Shown here in pieces: positions 1 to 8,310 of a DNA stretch of 64,000 nt. Position numbers and translations under genes: made by a program. Numbering within the stretch: the first letter of the stretch is position 1; every line of letters begins with the position of its first letter. Location of the stretch: positions 124,001 to 188,000 of the forward strand of contig NZ_JBGUAX010000005.1 of the NCBI RefSeq assembly GCF_041821065.1, written 5' to 3'. The notes beneath the pieces were generated by a model. The model was not told the origin of the DNA. It ran no database searches and saw only the letters and a list, made by a program, of their open reading frames with translations. The DNA is from Egicoccus sp. AB-alg2 (GTDB lineage Bacteria; Actinomycetota; Nitriliruptoria; Nitriliruptorales; Nitriliruptoraceae).

Positions 1-586
1 GGCGCGTGACGCCGAGCGCCATCGCATAGTTCGCGCCGGACTTCACCTGCCCGAACTGGGGTGTCGTCCGCGGCAGGCGCGTCTCCACGGCCAGCGTCAG
101 CCCGCCGCCGTCGCCCCGGAAGTAGTCGCCGACCGGGCTGGCCAACACGTACAGCAACGCCTCGGCCGACGGCGCCGCCGCCGCACCGATGTTGGGCTCG
201 GTCCCCAGCAGGACGGGCCGCAGGTACAGCGCGCCCGGCACGGCCGGCACGACATCGAGGTTGGCCGCCACCACGTCGTGGAGCGCCCTGGTCACCAGCT
301 CCAGCGGCGGGACGGGCAGCGAGAGCAACGCGGCCGAGGCACGCAGGCGCTCGGCGTGGCGCGGCGCCCGGAACAGGCGCACCTTGCCGTCGATGCCGGG
401 ATGCGCCTTCAGGCCCTCGAAGCAGGCGCTGCCGTAGTGCAGCGCGTGCGCGGCGGGGTGAAGCGCCAACGGCCCGGTCTCGACCAGCTCCACGTCGCCG
501 AAGACGCCGTCGGTGGTGGTGGCCTGAATCATCCGGGGCGCCATGACCGTGCCGAAGGCCGGTGCCGTCGTCGCCGAACCGCTCAT
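1..586 (-). CDS. ilvE: Branched-chain amino acid aminotransferase, C-terminus off the window
   Basis: PLP-dependent class IV aminotransferase, which interconverts leucine, isoleucine and valine with their 2-oxo acids. About 195 residues are present; the rest lies beyond the left edge. Family motifs are clear: YGSACFEGLKAHPG near residue 50, LYLRPVLLGTEPNIG near 120-135, and KSGANYAMALG just before the edge, which resembles the loop carrying the PLP lysine region in this family. The ATG at 586 is preceded by a strong GGAGGAG ribosome site five bases upstream. The protein is cytoplasmic. It is transcribed away from the small-protein genes to its right, so the 271-base gap to them holds divergent promoters. 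The cofactor lysine's final context and the C-terminus cannot be seen. Confidence 0.93.
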   Translation of the reverse strand, partial: MSGSATTAPAFGTVMAPRMIQATTTDGVFGDVELVETGPLALHPAAHALHYGSACFEGLKAHPGIDGKVRLFRAPRHAERLRASAALLSLPVPPLELVTRALHDVVAANLDVVPAVPGALYLRPVLLGTEPNIGAAAAPSAEALLYVLASPVGDYFRGDGGGLTLAVETRLPRTTPQFGQVKSGANYAMALGVTR

Positions 587-857
587 CGCCGCTCCTCCAC
601 GCCTGTCGGGCCTCGCGGATCGTAACCGCCGCCCGGGGCGCCACCCGCGTCGGCGCGCGAGCCGGCCGCACCGGCGACCTGCCGGCCGTACCCGGCCGCG
701 GGCACCTTCCGACGTCGGTGGCCGGGCACCGTCCGTGCGATCAACGGCGGAGCAAGCCCGCCCCGTTCGTACATACGCGCGCCCTGGTTCGTGCTCCGAG
801 GGGCCGTTACACCTGTCTGCGACCGGAACGAACCGCCTCACCAACCGGAGGAACACC

Positions 858-917
858 GTGTACATCGGCCTCGGAACCCTGCTGCTCATCATCATCCTCA
901 TCCTGCTGTTCGCCTGA
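858..917 (+). CDS. 19-residue hydrophobic membrane microprotein
   Basis: A GTG codon follows a good GGAGG site (CCGGAGGAACACC) and opens a 19-codon frame, MYIGLGTLLLIIILILLFA, which is almost entirely one membrane segment. It is too short for routine gene callers. It is followed 39 bases later by another small membrane-protein gene on the same strand, so the two may be co-transcribed. The sequence recalls the hydrophobic core of small actinobacterial or proteobacterial membrane peptides of the DUF3309 kind, but I cannot assign a family. Support comes from the ribosome site, the coherent hydrophobic composition and the context. Function is unknown. Confidence 0.6.
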   Translation: MYIGLGTLLLIIILILLFA

Positions 918-956
918 TCCCCACACCCGCCTGTTACGACGGGGGAAGGACACGGC

Positions 957-1205
957 ATGGCAGTGGACGTGAAGAGCGACACCGATCGGGTCCGTGAGGA
1001 GTTCGACGGCCTGTCGAACGCGACGCAGGTGTTCATCTGGTGCCTCGTCGGGCTCGGCGTGATCGTCGGACTCCTGCTCGGCGGCGCCGTCGGGTACGGC
1101 GTGGCCGTCGAGGACGTCGAGGGTCGCGACTGCATCGAGCACGACGGAGAGCTCTACTGCGCCGACGACGGCGCGGCGGGCGACGACACCGGCGAGACCG
1201 GCTGA
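957..1205 (+). CDS. Small single-pass membrane protein, acidic tail
   Basis: 82 residues. A charged N-terminus of about 24 residues, which may lie on the cytoplasmic side, is followed by one membrane helix (about residues 25-50, FIWCLVGLGVIVGLLLGGAV). A short domain with two cysteines (GRDCIEHDGELYCADD) and a run of acidic residues complete it. The paired cysteines could form a disulfide if the tail is outside. The ATG is preceded by GGGGGAAGGA. It sits 39 bases after the microprotein gene and is followed by a strong hairpin terminator at 1229-1264. I do not recognise the family. Confidence 0.75.
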   Translation: MAVDVKSDTDRVREEFDGLSNATQVFIWCLVGLGVIVGLLLGGAVGYGVAVEDVEGRDCIEHDGELYCADDGAAGDDTGETG

Positions 1206-1228
1206 GTCGCACCGCGACTTCGACCTGA

Positions 1229-1264
1229 CGAGGACGGGCGGCCACCACGAGCCGCCCGTCCTCG
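1229..1264 (+). terminator. Rho-independent-type hairpin
   Basis: A perfect 14-bp stem (CGAGGACGGGCGGC paired with its complement) with an 8-base loop lies 24 bases after the stop of the small membrane protein. There is no U tract, as is common in high-GC actinobacteria. It would separate the small-protein genes from the oxidoreductase gene downstream. Confidence 0.7.
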
Positions 1265-1318
1265 CGTTCGCGGCCGGCACGCTGCCGCGCCGCTTCCCGC
1301 TCCGACCGAGGACCACAC

Positions 1319-2491
1319 GTGAGCGACCGCGACTACGACGTGGTGCTGTTCGGCGCCACCGGCTTCACGGGCCGCCTGGTGGCCGCCCACCTCGCCCGCC
1401 GCGTCACCGGCACCACCACCCGGTGGGCGGTCGCCGGACGCGACCGCAGCCGCCTTCAGCGGCTGGTCGCCGAGCTGCCGGGCGACCCACCGGCGATCGA
1501 GGTCGTCGACCTCGCCGACGACGCCGGTCTGCGCGCGCTGACGGCCCGCACCACGGTGGTCGCCACGACCATCGGACCCTACGCCCGCCTCGGCGAGCCC
1601 ATCGTCGCCGCCTGTGTCGACACCGGCACCGACTACGCCGACATCACCGGCGAGCCCGGCTTCGTCGCGCTCGTGCGCGACCGCTACGGCGAGGCGGCCC
1701 ACCGCGCCGGCGTGCGCCTGGTCACCTGCTGCGGCTTCGACTCGGTCCCGCACGACCTGGGTGCGCAGTTCACGGCCGCGCTGCTCCCCCAGGACGCCGA
1801 ACTCGAGGTCCGCGGCTACGTCGAGGCCAACGCGCGCTTCAGCGGCGGCACGGCGCACAGCGCACTGGAAGCGGTCGCCTCCCGCCGGCTGGGTGGTGCC
1901 GGGCGGCCCGGTCCGGGCGCGCCCGAACTGCGGCCCGTCCGGGCGTTGCCGCCGCGCGTGCACCGGGCCGTCGACGGTGTCGTGACGGGCTACGGCGTGC
2001 CGTTGCCGACGGTCGACCCCGCCATCGTCCTGCGCTCCGCCCGGGCGCTGCCCGGGTACGGCGCGTCGTTCGCCTACGGCCACTACGCCGCCATCCGGCA
2101 CCTGCCGGTGGCGGCCGCGGGAGTCGTCGGCGCCGGCTTGTTCGCCACCGCGGCGGCGCTGCCCCCGACCAGGGTGCTGCTGCGGCGGGTGCTGCCCGCC
2201 GCCGGCGACGGCCCGTCGGAAGCGGTCCGTGCCCGCAGCCGGTTCGCCGTGACGTTCGTCGGCCGGGGCGACGGCCAGCAGGTCGTCACGCGCGTGTCGG
2301 GCGGCGATCCCGGCTACGACGAGACCGCCCGGATGCTCGGGGAGGCGGCGCTGTCGCTCGCACAGGACGGTCGGGGGGAACTGGCCGGTGCCCTCACCCC
2401 GGCCATGGCCCTCGGCCACCACTACCGCACCCGGCTCACGCACCAGGGCCTGCGGTTCGAGGTGCTCGAGCCCGCCGTCTCGGCGGCGTGA
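1319..2491 (+). CDS. Saccharopine-dehydrogenase-like / trans-acting enoyl reductase family oxidoreductase
   Basis: 390 residues with an N-terminal Rossmann nucleotide-binding motif (VVLFGATGFTGRLVAAHLA, residues about 8-26). The family motifs TTIGPYARLGEPIVAACVD and DYADITGE follow, then CCGFDSVPHDLG. This is the layout of the mycobacterial trans-acting enoyl reductase family (Rv2449c/Rv2953 relatives), annotated as saccharopine dehydrogenase NADP-binding proteins. The hydrophobic stretch around residues 255-285 suggests membrane association. The GTG start has a GAGGA site. The stop is three bases from the next ATG, so it is probably co-transcribed with the PAP2 phosphatase. The substrate is unknown; lipid or polyketide reduction is an inference from the mycobacterial relatives. 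Confidence 0.85.
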   Translation: MSDRDYDVVLFGATGFTGRLVAAHLARRVTGTTTRWAVAGRDRSRLQRLVAELPGDPPAIEVVDLADDAGLRALTARTTVVATTIGPYARLGEPIVAACVDTGTDYADITGEPGFVALVRDRYGEAAHRAGVRLVTCCGFDSVPHDLGAQFTAALLPQDAELEVRGYVEANARFSGGTAHSALEAVASRRLGGAGRPGPGAPELRPVRALPPRVHRAVDGVVTGYGVPLPTVDPAIVLRSARALPGYGASFAYGHYAAIRHLPVAAAGVVGAGLFATAAALPPTRVLLRRVLPAAGDGPSEAVRARSRFAVTFVGRGDGQQVVTRVSGGDPGYDETARMLGEAALSLAQDGRGELAGALTPAMALGHHYRTRLTHQGLRFEVLEPAVSAA

Positions 2492-2494
2492 TCC

Positions 2495-3214
2495 ATGTCG
2501 GGATCTCGCCCGCTCGCGCGACCGCTGCACCTGGAACGGCCGGTGTGGTCGCTCCCGTCCCTGGCCCGGTTCGCCGCCTGGGCAGCCCTGCTCGTCCTCG
2601 TCCTGGTGGGCGTCGGGCGGTGGCTGGCGACCAGCCCCGTCCCCGCCGGTGACGCCGCCGCGCTGGAGGCCGTGGCCGGGGTGCGGACGGGCTGGAGCGT
2701 GACGGCGGCGCGGACGTTGACGTTCCTCGCCGACCTGTGGGTCGTCGCCGCGGTCACGGTCGTGCTGGGCCTGCTGGTCTACCGGCGGGTGCGCCGCCTG
2801 GATCTGGTGTGGCTGGTGCTGGCCGCGGTCGGCGGCGCGCTCGTGGTGACCGGGGTCGTCAAGTTCGTGACCGACCGTGCGCGACCGGACGGGGCGTTGG
2901 TCGGCACCATCAGTTCGTCGTTCCCGTCGGGGCACAGTGTCCGCGGCATGGTCGTCTACGGGCTCGTCGCCTGGTTCCTGCTGCGCTGGGCGTCCGGCTG
3001 GTGGCGCCACCTCGGCATCGCCGTGGCGCTGCTGCTGGCGGTGGCCACCGGCTGGAGCCGCGTGTGGTTGGCCGTCCACTGGCCCAGCGACGTGCTGTTC
3101 GGCTACGCGCTGGGGATCGCCTGGCTCATGGTGACCCTGTCGGTCACCCGCCCGGGTGGTGGGACCCGTCCTCGCCCGCAGGACGGCCGGGTCCCGTCCC
3201 CTGCGGACCCGTAG
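2495..3214 (+). CDS. PAP2-family membrane phosphatase
   Basis: 239-residue integral membrane protein with about six membrane segments. The three phosphatase motifs are all present: KFVTDRARPDG (motif 1), SSFPSGHSVRG (motif 2) and SRVWLAVHWPSDVLFGY (motif 3, with its catalytic histidine). These enzymes remove phosphate from lipid phosphates such as phosphatidic acid or undecaprenyl pyrophosphate at the outer face of the membrane. It starts three bases after the preceding oxidoreductase, suggesting an operon on lipid metabolism. The specific substrate cannot be told from sequence. Confidence 0.92.
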   Translation: MSGSRPLARPLHLERPVWSLPSLARFAAWAALLVLVLVGVGRWLATSPVPAGDAAALEAVAGVRTGWSVTAARTLTFLADLWVVAAVTVVLGLLVYRRVRRLDLVWLVLAAVGGALVVTGVVKFVTDRARPDGALVGTISSSFPSGHSVRGMVVYGLVAWFLLRWASGWWRHLGIAVALLLAVATGWSRVWLAVHWPSDVLFGYALGIAWLMVTLSVTRPGGGTRPRPQDGRVPSPADP

Positions 3215-3235
3215 CGCGACGCCTACGGTCGGGCC

Positions 3236-3847
3236 ATGGACGCGCTGACCTGTCTCGCCCTGAACTGCACGCTCAAGCCGGAGGGGCCGTCGAACACGGA
3301 CCTGCTGCTGCGGCAGACCCTCGACGCCCTGGCGGCGCACGACGTCACCGGCGAGGTGGTGCGGGTCGCCGCCCACGACGTCCAGCCGGGGGTCACCTCC
3401 GAGGCGCAGGGCCCCGGTGACGACTGGCCGGCCCTGCGCGAGCGGGTACTGGCGGCCGACGTGCTGCTGCTCGGCACGCCGATCTGGCTCGGCAACCCGT
3501 CCTCGGTGTGCAAACGCGTCCTGGAACGCATGGATGCCTTCATCAGCGAGACCGACGACGAAGGGCGCATGCTCACGTTCGGCAAGGTCGCCGGCGTGGT
3601 CGTGACGGGCAACGAGGACGGCGCCCACAACGTGGCGGCCCAGCTCTTCCAGGGCCTCTCCGACATCGGCTTCACCATTCCGGCCAACGCCGTCACGTAC
3701 TGGGTCGGGGAGGCGATGGGGTCCGTGGACTACGGCGACCTCGACGAGACGCCGCAGAAGGTGGGCCAGACCACCCGGACGATGGCGACGAACCTGGCCC
3801 ACGTCGCCCGGCTCCTGCGCGCGCAGCCCTACCCGCCCGCCGGTTGA
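3236..3847 (+). CDS. Flavodoxin-fold NAD(P)H-dependent oxidoreductase
   Basis: 203 residues with the NADPH-dependent FMN reductase / flavodoxin-like fold. The N-terminal strand and loop, LALNCTLKPEGPSNTDLLL, forms the FMN phosphate-binding site. LLGTPIWLGNPSSVCKRVLERMDAF is the typical second flavin-contact segment, and VVVTGNEDGAHNVAAQLFQGL follows. It is a soluble two-electron reductase of unknown electron acceptor. It is 21 bases from the PAP2 gene and 15 bases from the TrkH gene, all on the same strand. The ATG at 3236 is the only start that keeps the full N-terminal FMN-binding strand. Confidence 0.9.
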   Translation: MDALTCLALNCTLKPEGPSNTDLLLRQTLDALAAHDVTGEVVRVAAHDVQPGVTSEAQGPGDDWPALRERVLAADVLLLGTPIWLGNPSSVCKRVLERMDAFISETDDEGRMLTFGKVAGVVVTGNEDGAHNVAAQLFQGLSDIGFTIPANAVTYWVGEAMGSVDYGDLDETPQKVGQTTRTMATNLAHVARLLRAQPYPPAG

Positions 3848-3862
3848 CGGCGGGCCAGGCCG

Positions 3863-5317
3863 ATGGGTGCCGACGCACGCGCCGTCGCACACGACCTCGG
3901 GCTGCTGCTGTTCGTCCCTGTGGGACTCGTCATCGGGACGGTGCCGGTCGCCGTGGCGGTCGGCGAGTGGCACGCCCTGCCGCCGCTGCTGATGGTCGCC
4001 GCCGCGGCCGGCGTGTGCGGGACCCTGCTCGTCCGCCGGTTCCGGGACGCGCGCACCTCCCACGCGTGGCCGGCCGTGGAGATCGTCGCGCTGGGCTGGC
4101 TGCTGCTGGCGGTCGCCGGCGCCGCCGTGCTGTGGGGCATCGGCACCGCGGCAGGGATGGACGACGCCGACCGCGTGTTCCGCGATCCCGGCAACGCGCT
4201 GTTCGAGGCGATGTCCGGGACGACCAGCACCGGGCTGTCCATGGCCGACGGCATCGAGTCCCAGCTGTCGCGGACGGTGCAGTGGTGGCGGTCGCTGCTG
4301 CAGTGGACCGGTGGCGTGGGCGTGGTGCTCTTCGCCATCGGCTTCACCCACACCGCGTCCAACGTGCGCGCCCTCTACGAGGCGGAGGGCCGGACCGACG
4401 ACCTCGGCGGCGACGTCCGGGTCACCGTCCGGCGCACCTTCGGGATCTACGCGGGGCTGACCGCCGCGGCGGTCCTGGCGCTGCTGGCCACCGGCCACAC
4501 CCCGTGGCAGGCCGTCAACCACGGGCTGACCGGCCTGTCGACGGGCGGATTCACGGTCACCGACGACAGCATCGCCGGCTTCGGCACGGCCACGCGCGTG
4601 GTCGTCATGGTCATCATGAGCCTCGGGGCCGTGACGTTCGTCGGCCACCACGTGCTGTTCGTGCAGCGGGACGTCCGCCGGTTTACCCGCCTCACCCCGG
4701 TGCGGGTGCAGGGCCTGCTGCTGGCGGCCGGGCTGGCGACCGCCGTCGCCCTGGCCGCCCGGGCGGCCGACCTGGCGCCCGCCGACGCCGCGTTCCAGTG
4801 GGTCAGCGCCACGGCGACGGCCGGGTTCAGCGTGGCACCGGAGCAGGCGGCCTGGCCGACCCCGTTGCTGCTCCTGCTGGTGCTGGCCATGGTCGTCGGC
4901 GCCCCGAGCGGTTCCACCGGGGGTGGCGCCAAGCAGGACCGCGTCGCCTGGCTGGTCAAGGCCGGCCTCGCCCGCCTGCGGCACGGCGGCCGACCCGGCC
5001 AGCTGCACTGGGACGGCGACGAGGTGGCGCCCGCCGCCCGGCGCGAGGCGGTCGAGCACGCCGCCGCCGTGGTGGCTCTGTGGCTGGTGACGCTGGCGAT
5101 CGGCTCGGCTTTGCTGGCCGCCACCACCGACGCGCCTCTGCGCCAGGTGGTGTTCGACGCGGCGTCCGCACTCGGCAACGTCGGCCTGGACGCCGAGGTG
5201 GTCGACGCCGAGCTGCCAGGGCTCGGCAAGGGCACCCTCGCGGCGCTCATGTACCTCGGGCGCCTCGAGTTGCTGGTCGCGCTGACGCTGGCGGCCCAGC
5301 ACGAACACGCGACCTGA
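3863..5317 (+). CDS. TrkH/KtrB-family potassium uptake channel subunit
   Basis: 484-residue membrane protein with the four selectivity-filter segments of the Trk/Ktr superfamily: SGTTSTGLSM (P1), LTGLSTGGFTVTD (P2), ATATAGFSV (P3) and SALGNVGLD (P4). The membrane pore would carry K+ (or Na+/K+) inward. The family normally needs a cytoplasmic TrkA/KtrA gating ring. No trkA gene is near, and the only RCK-type tail in this window is on the antiporter at 38494-39987. Start is ATG at 3863, 15 bases after the flavoprotein stop. It converges on the sulfite-oxidase-like gene. Confidence 0.93.
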   Translation: MGADARAVAHDLGLLLFVPVGLVIGTVPVAVAVGEWHALPPLLMVAAAAGVCGTLLVRRFRDARTSHAWPAVEIVALGWLLLAVAGAAVLWGIGTAAGMDDADRVFRDPGNALFEAMSGTTSTGLSMADGIESQLSRTVQWWRSLLQWTGGVGVVLFAIGFTHTASNVRALYEAEGRTDDLGGDVRVTVRRTFGIYAGLTAAAVLALLATGHTPWQAVNHGLTGLSTGGFTVTDDSIAGFGTATRVVVMVIMSLGAVTFVGHHVLFVQRDVRRFTRLTPVRVQGLLLAAGLATAVALAARAADLAPADAAFQWVSATATAGFSVAPEQAAWPTPLLLLLVLAMVVGAPSGSTGGGAKQDRVAWLVKAGLARLRHGGRPGQLHWDGDEVAPAARREAVEHAAAVVALWLVTLAIGSALLAATTDAPLRQVVFDAASALGNVGLDAEVVDAELPGLGKGTLAALMYLGRLELLVALTLAAQHEHAT

Positions 5318-5366
5318 CCGCCGCCGACGCCCACCGCCCCGAGGGGCCCGCCAGCCCGCATGGGCG

Positions 5367-6197
5367 TCAGCGGAAGCGCTGCTCGCGGAAGGGGTCGGCG
5401 ACGTCGTGGTAGCCGCGCTCCTCCCAGTAGCCGGGCACGTCACGGTCGAGCAGACGGATCTCCGTGACCCACTTCACGCTCTTCCAGCCGTAGCGCGACG
5501 GGACCACCAGCCGCAGCGGACCGCCGTGCTCGCGCGCCAGCGGCTGGCCGTCGTGGGCCCAGGCGACCAGGACGTCGTCGCGGCGCAGCACCTCGAGGTC
5601 GAGGTTGGCGGTGTAGGCCGGGTGGCCGGCGACCACCGCGTGCGTGGCCGACGGCTTGGCGCCGGCCCGGTCGAGCAGGTCGCGGACACGCACGCCGGTC
5701 CAGTCGTTGTCGAGCCGCGACCAGCCGGTGACGCAGTGGAAGTCGCTGCGCTCGGTCACGGTCGACCGTTCCTGCAGCTCGGCCAGCGACCAGCGCTGCC
5801 GGCGCGCCACCAGGCCGGTGACGACCAGGCGCCAGTCGTGTGCCGGCGTGTCGGGCAGCCGGCCGACGTGCAGGACCGGGAAGCCGGCCGTCAGGTGCTG
5901 GTTCGGCGGGATCCGGGCGGGGTCGACGTCCCTCGTCGGCGCACGCCGCACCCCGGGCGATGGGCCCGAGAAGGCCGCCACCTGGGCCTGGTCGAGGTCG
6001 CCGACGCGCCGCGAGACCTGGCCGGCGAGCGACCGGCGGCGCTGATCGTCGCGGACGTCGGCCAGGGCGTCGCGGGCCTGTGCGAGCAGTTCGCCGACCT
6101 GCCCGACGACGGCCGCGTCGTCCCGGCGGGCCGGCGCGGCCTTCACGATGTCGTCGGCGCGGCGCAGCAGGTCGACGACGCGGGTCTCGGCGTCCAT
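5367..6197 (-). CDS. Sulfite-oxidase-like molybdopterin oxidoreductase
   Basis: 276 residues. The last ~190 residues match the molybdopterin-binding core of the sulfite oxidase family: HDWRLVVTG, DFHCVTGWSRLDNDW with the molybdenum-ligand cysteine at residue 155, GGPLRLVVPSRYGWKSVKW, and WEERGYHD near the end. There is no signal peptide or twin-arginine motif, so it is probably cytoplasmic, unlike YedY/MsrP. The N-terminal ~75 residues are a charged helical extension, probably an oligomerisation segment, without a family match I recognise. The ATG at 6197 has GGAGGGG nine bases upstream. Its natural substrate is unknown. Confidence 0.88.
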   Translation of the reverse strand: MDAETRVVDLLRRADDIVKAAPARRDDAAVVGQVGELLAQARDALADVRDDQRRRSLAGQVSRRVGDLDQAQVAAFSGPSPGVRRAPTRDVDPARIPPNQHLTAGFPVLHVGRLPDTPAHDWRLVVTGLVARRQRWSLAELQERSTVTERSDFHCVTGWSRLDNDWTGVRVRDLLDRAGAKPSATHAVVAGHPAYTANLDLEVLRRDDVLVAWAHDGQPLAREHGGPLRLVVPSRYGWKSVKWVTEIRLLDRDVPGYWEERGYHDVADPFREQRFR

Positions 6198-6332
6198 GCC
6201 GCCCCTCCTGGTCCGGTAGGCCGTGGTACGGGCAGCGAAGCACGCGTGCGGTCGTGCACGCGAACGGGAAGGCGCCGGCAACGGGAGGCGTTGTCCCGGT
6301 CCCGCCCTCCCCACCCTTCGAGGAGTCCGATC

Positions 6333-7073
6333 GTGCAGGTCGAGGTCTGGTCCGACGTGGCGTGCCCGTGGTGCGCCGTCGGCAAGCGCCGTCTGGAGGC
6401 CGCGCTGGCCCGCTTCGAACACCGCGACGAGGTGGACGTCCGCTGGCGCAGCTTCGAGCTGGACCCGGCGGCTCCGCCGGTGCGCGACGGCGACTACGCC
6501 AGGCGGCTGGCCGACAAGTACGGCTCGTCCCTCGACGCGGCCCGCGCGATGATCGACCGGATGACGGCGACGGCGGCCGCGGACGGCTGGCGTTTCCGAT
6601 TCGACCGCATCCGGCCGGGCAACACGTTCGACGCGCACCGGCTGCTCCACCTCGCGGCCGAACGGGGTGTCCAGGACGCGGTCAAGGAGGCGCTGCTGTC
6701 CGCCTACCTCGAGGACGGCGTCGCCATCGGTGACCACGACGCGCTGGCGGCCGTGGCGGCGGCCGCGGGACTCGAGCCGGGCGAGGTCGGCGACGTGCTC
6801 GCCGGCGACCGCTACGCCGCCGAGGTCCGCGCCGACGAACAGCAGGCGCACGCGTTCGGGATCACCGGGGTGCCGTTCTTCGTCCTCGACCGCCGTTACG
6901 GGGTGTCCGGGGCGCAGCCGGCGGACGTGCTGCTGCAGGCCCTCCGGCAGGCCTGGAGCGAGCGGACGCCGCTGGCGATGGTGGGCGTCGACGCGCCCCG
7001 CGACCACGGGCACGTGCACGACCATGGGCACGACCACGGTGAGGCGTGTGCCGACGGCAGCTGCGCGATCTGA
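6333..7073 (+). CDS. FrnE-type DsbA-family oxidoreductase with His-rich tail
   Basis: 246 residues, cytoplasmic. The active site CPWC is at residues 11-14 (WSDVACPWCAVGKRRLE), followed by the FrnE pattern RPGNTFDAHRLLHLA, the helical insert and the cis-proline segment GITGVPFFVLDRRYGVSGAQP. FrnE proteins act as thiol-disulfide isomerases; in Deinococcus the homologue protects against oxidative stress. The tail is unusual: DHGHVHDHGHDHGEACADGSC, rich in histidine with two cysteines, which looks like a metal-binding sleeve. The GTG start follows AGGAG. The gene converges on the deacetylase gene with a 27-base gap. Confidence 0.92.
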   Translation: MQVEVWSDVACPWCAVGKRRLEAALARFEHRDEVDVRWRSFELDPAAPPVRDGDYARRLADKYGSSLDAARAMIDRMTATAAADGWRFRFDRIRPGNTFDAHRLLHLAAERGVQDAVKEALLSAYLEDGVAIGDHDALAAVAAAAGLEPGEVGDVLAGDRYAAEVRADEQQAHAFGITGVPFFVLDRRYGVSGAQPADVLLQALRQAWSERTPLAMVGVDAPRDHGHVHDHGHDHGEACADGSCAI

Positions 7074-7100
7074 TCCCCCGCTTGCCGCGCGGAGGGGCGG

Positions 7101-8234
7101 TCAGGTCGCGAGGCGCTCGATCAGGCCGGTGACGAACGCCTCGCAGGCGCGTAGCTGGTCGACGTCGATCCACTCGTCGGCGACGTGGGCCTGGTCGATC
7201 GAGCCGGGCCCGCACACGACCGTCGACAGGCCGGCCGCCTGGAAGTGACCGCCGTCGGTGCCGAACGCGACCGTCCGCGGCGGCCCGGTGTAGCCGGTCA
7301 GCTCGCGGCACAAGGTCTCCGCGGGGCCGCCGTCCTCGTCGGCCAGCGCCCGCGCCATCGCGTCGACGCGGAACTCGACCTCGCCGTCGCCGCTGCCGCG
7401 CCGGAGGGAGGGCAGCACTTCCTCGTCGGTGAACCGGCGGACCTGGTCGAGGATGGCCTCGCCGTCGTCGGCCGGCACGGGCCGGTACTCCCAGGTCAGC
7501 TCGCACCGGCGCGGGACGATGTTGATGGCCTGCCCGCCGGTCATCGTGGCCACGTTGAAGGTGGTGTACGGCGGGTCGAACCGCGGGTCGGCCGCGGCCG
7601 CCTCGTGCCGGCGTGCCAGTTCGTCGACGTACGCCGCGATCCGCGCGGCCGCCGCCACGGCGTTGGCCGCCTTCTGCGGCTGGCTGGAGTGAGCGTCACG
7701 GCCGTGGACGACGGTGGTGAAGGCCCGCACACCCTTGTGGGCGGTGACGACCTCCATCGAGGTCGGCTCGCCGATCACCACGGCCTCGGGTCTCGGCTGG
7801 GTCGCGACCAGCCGCTCGACGAGGCTCGGGGCGCCGACCGTGCCGACCTCCTCGTCGTAGGAGAACGCCAGTAGGACGGGGCGGCGCAGCCCAGCCCGCA
7901 CCATCGTCGGCAGGGCGGCGAGCACGACGGCGAGGAAGCCCTTCATGTCCGTGACCCCGCGGCCGTAGAGGCGGCCGTCGTCGCCGCGGTGCACGGCGAA
8001 CGGGTCCCGCGTCCACGGCTGACCCACGACGGGCACGCAGTCGGTGTGGCCGGACAGGACCACACCGCCCTCGACCTCGGGCCCGACCCGGGCGATCAGG
8101 TTCGCGCTGGTGCCGTCGGGGCTGGGCACCCGCTCGTGCGGTACGCCGTGGTCGTCGAGGAGGGCCTCGACGAAGTCCAGCAGTCGCAGGTTCGGGTGCC
8201 GGGCCGTGGTGTCGATGCCGACCAGGGTCTGCAA
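7101..8234 (-). CDS. argE: M20-family acetylornithine deacetylase
   Basis: 377 residues counted from a TTG at 8234. Zn-dependent M20 amidohydrolase, ArgE type: SGHTDCVPVVGQPWTRDPF (first metal histidine), GRGVTDMKGFLAVVLAAL (bridging aspartate), SYDEEVGTVGAPSLVE (catalytic glutamate pair), and GTDGGHFQAAGLSTVVCGPG near the C-terminus. It would cleave N-acetylornithine to ornithine and acetate. No other arg genes are near. The start is doubtful: the coding pattern continues upstream (DTLDLLQTL) to a CTG at 8252 that has AGGAG seven bases before it, while the TTG has no ribosome site. A non-canonical CTG start is therefore plausible. Confidence 0.88.
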   Translation of the reverse strand: MQTLVGIDTTARHPNLRLLDFVEALLDDHGVPHERVPSPDGTSANLIARVGPEVEGGVVLSGHTDCVPVVGQPWTRDPFAVHRGDDGRLYGRGVTDMKGFLAVVLAALPTMVRAGLRRPVLLAFSYDEEVGTVGAPSLVERLVATQPRPEAVVIGEPTSMEVVTAHKGVRAFTTVVHGRDAHSSQPQKAANAVAAAARIAAYVDELARRHEAAAADPRFDPPYTTFNVATMTGGQAINIVPRRCELTWEYRPVPADDGEAILDQVRRFTDEEVLPSLRRGSGDGEVEFRVDAMARALADEDGGPAETLCRELTGYTGPPRTVAFGTDGGHFQAAGLSTVVCGPGSIDQAHVADEWIDVDQLRACEAFVTGLIERLAT

Positions 8235-8310
8235 CAGGTCGAGGGTGTCCAGCGCCGTGCTCCTGGAGTCGAGTGCGGACCGGACGCTAGCGAGGTGGCG
8301 GCAGCGCGGG

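Noticed and set aside
1154-5443. Very long open frame on the minus strand (about 1400 codons) opposite five good plus-strand genes.
   Set aside because: It is rich in Arg, Gly, His and Pro with no family motifs, and it lies antisense to well-recognised genes. Long antisense frames are a by-product of extreme GC and third-position bias.
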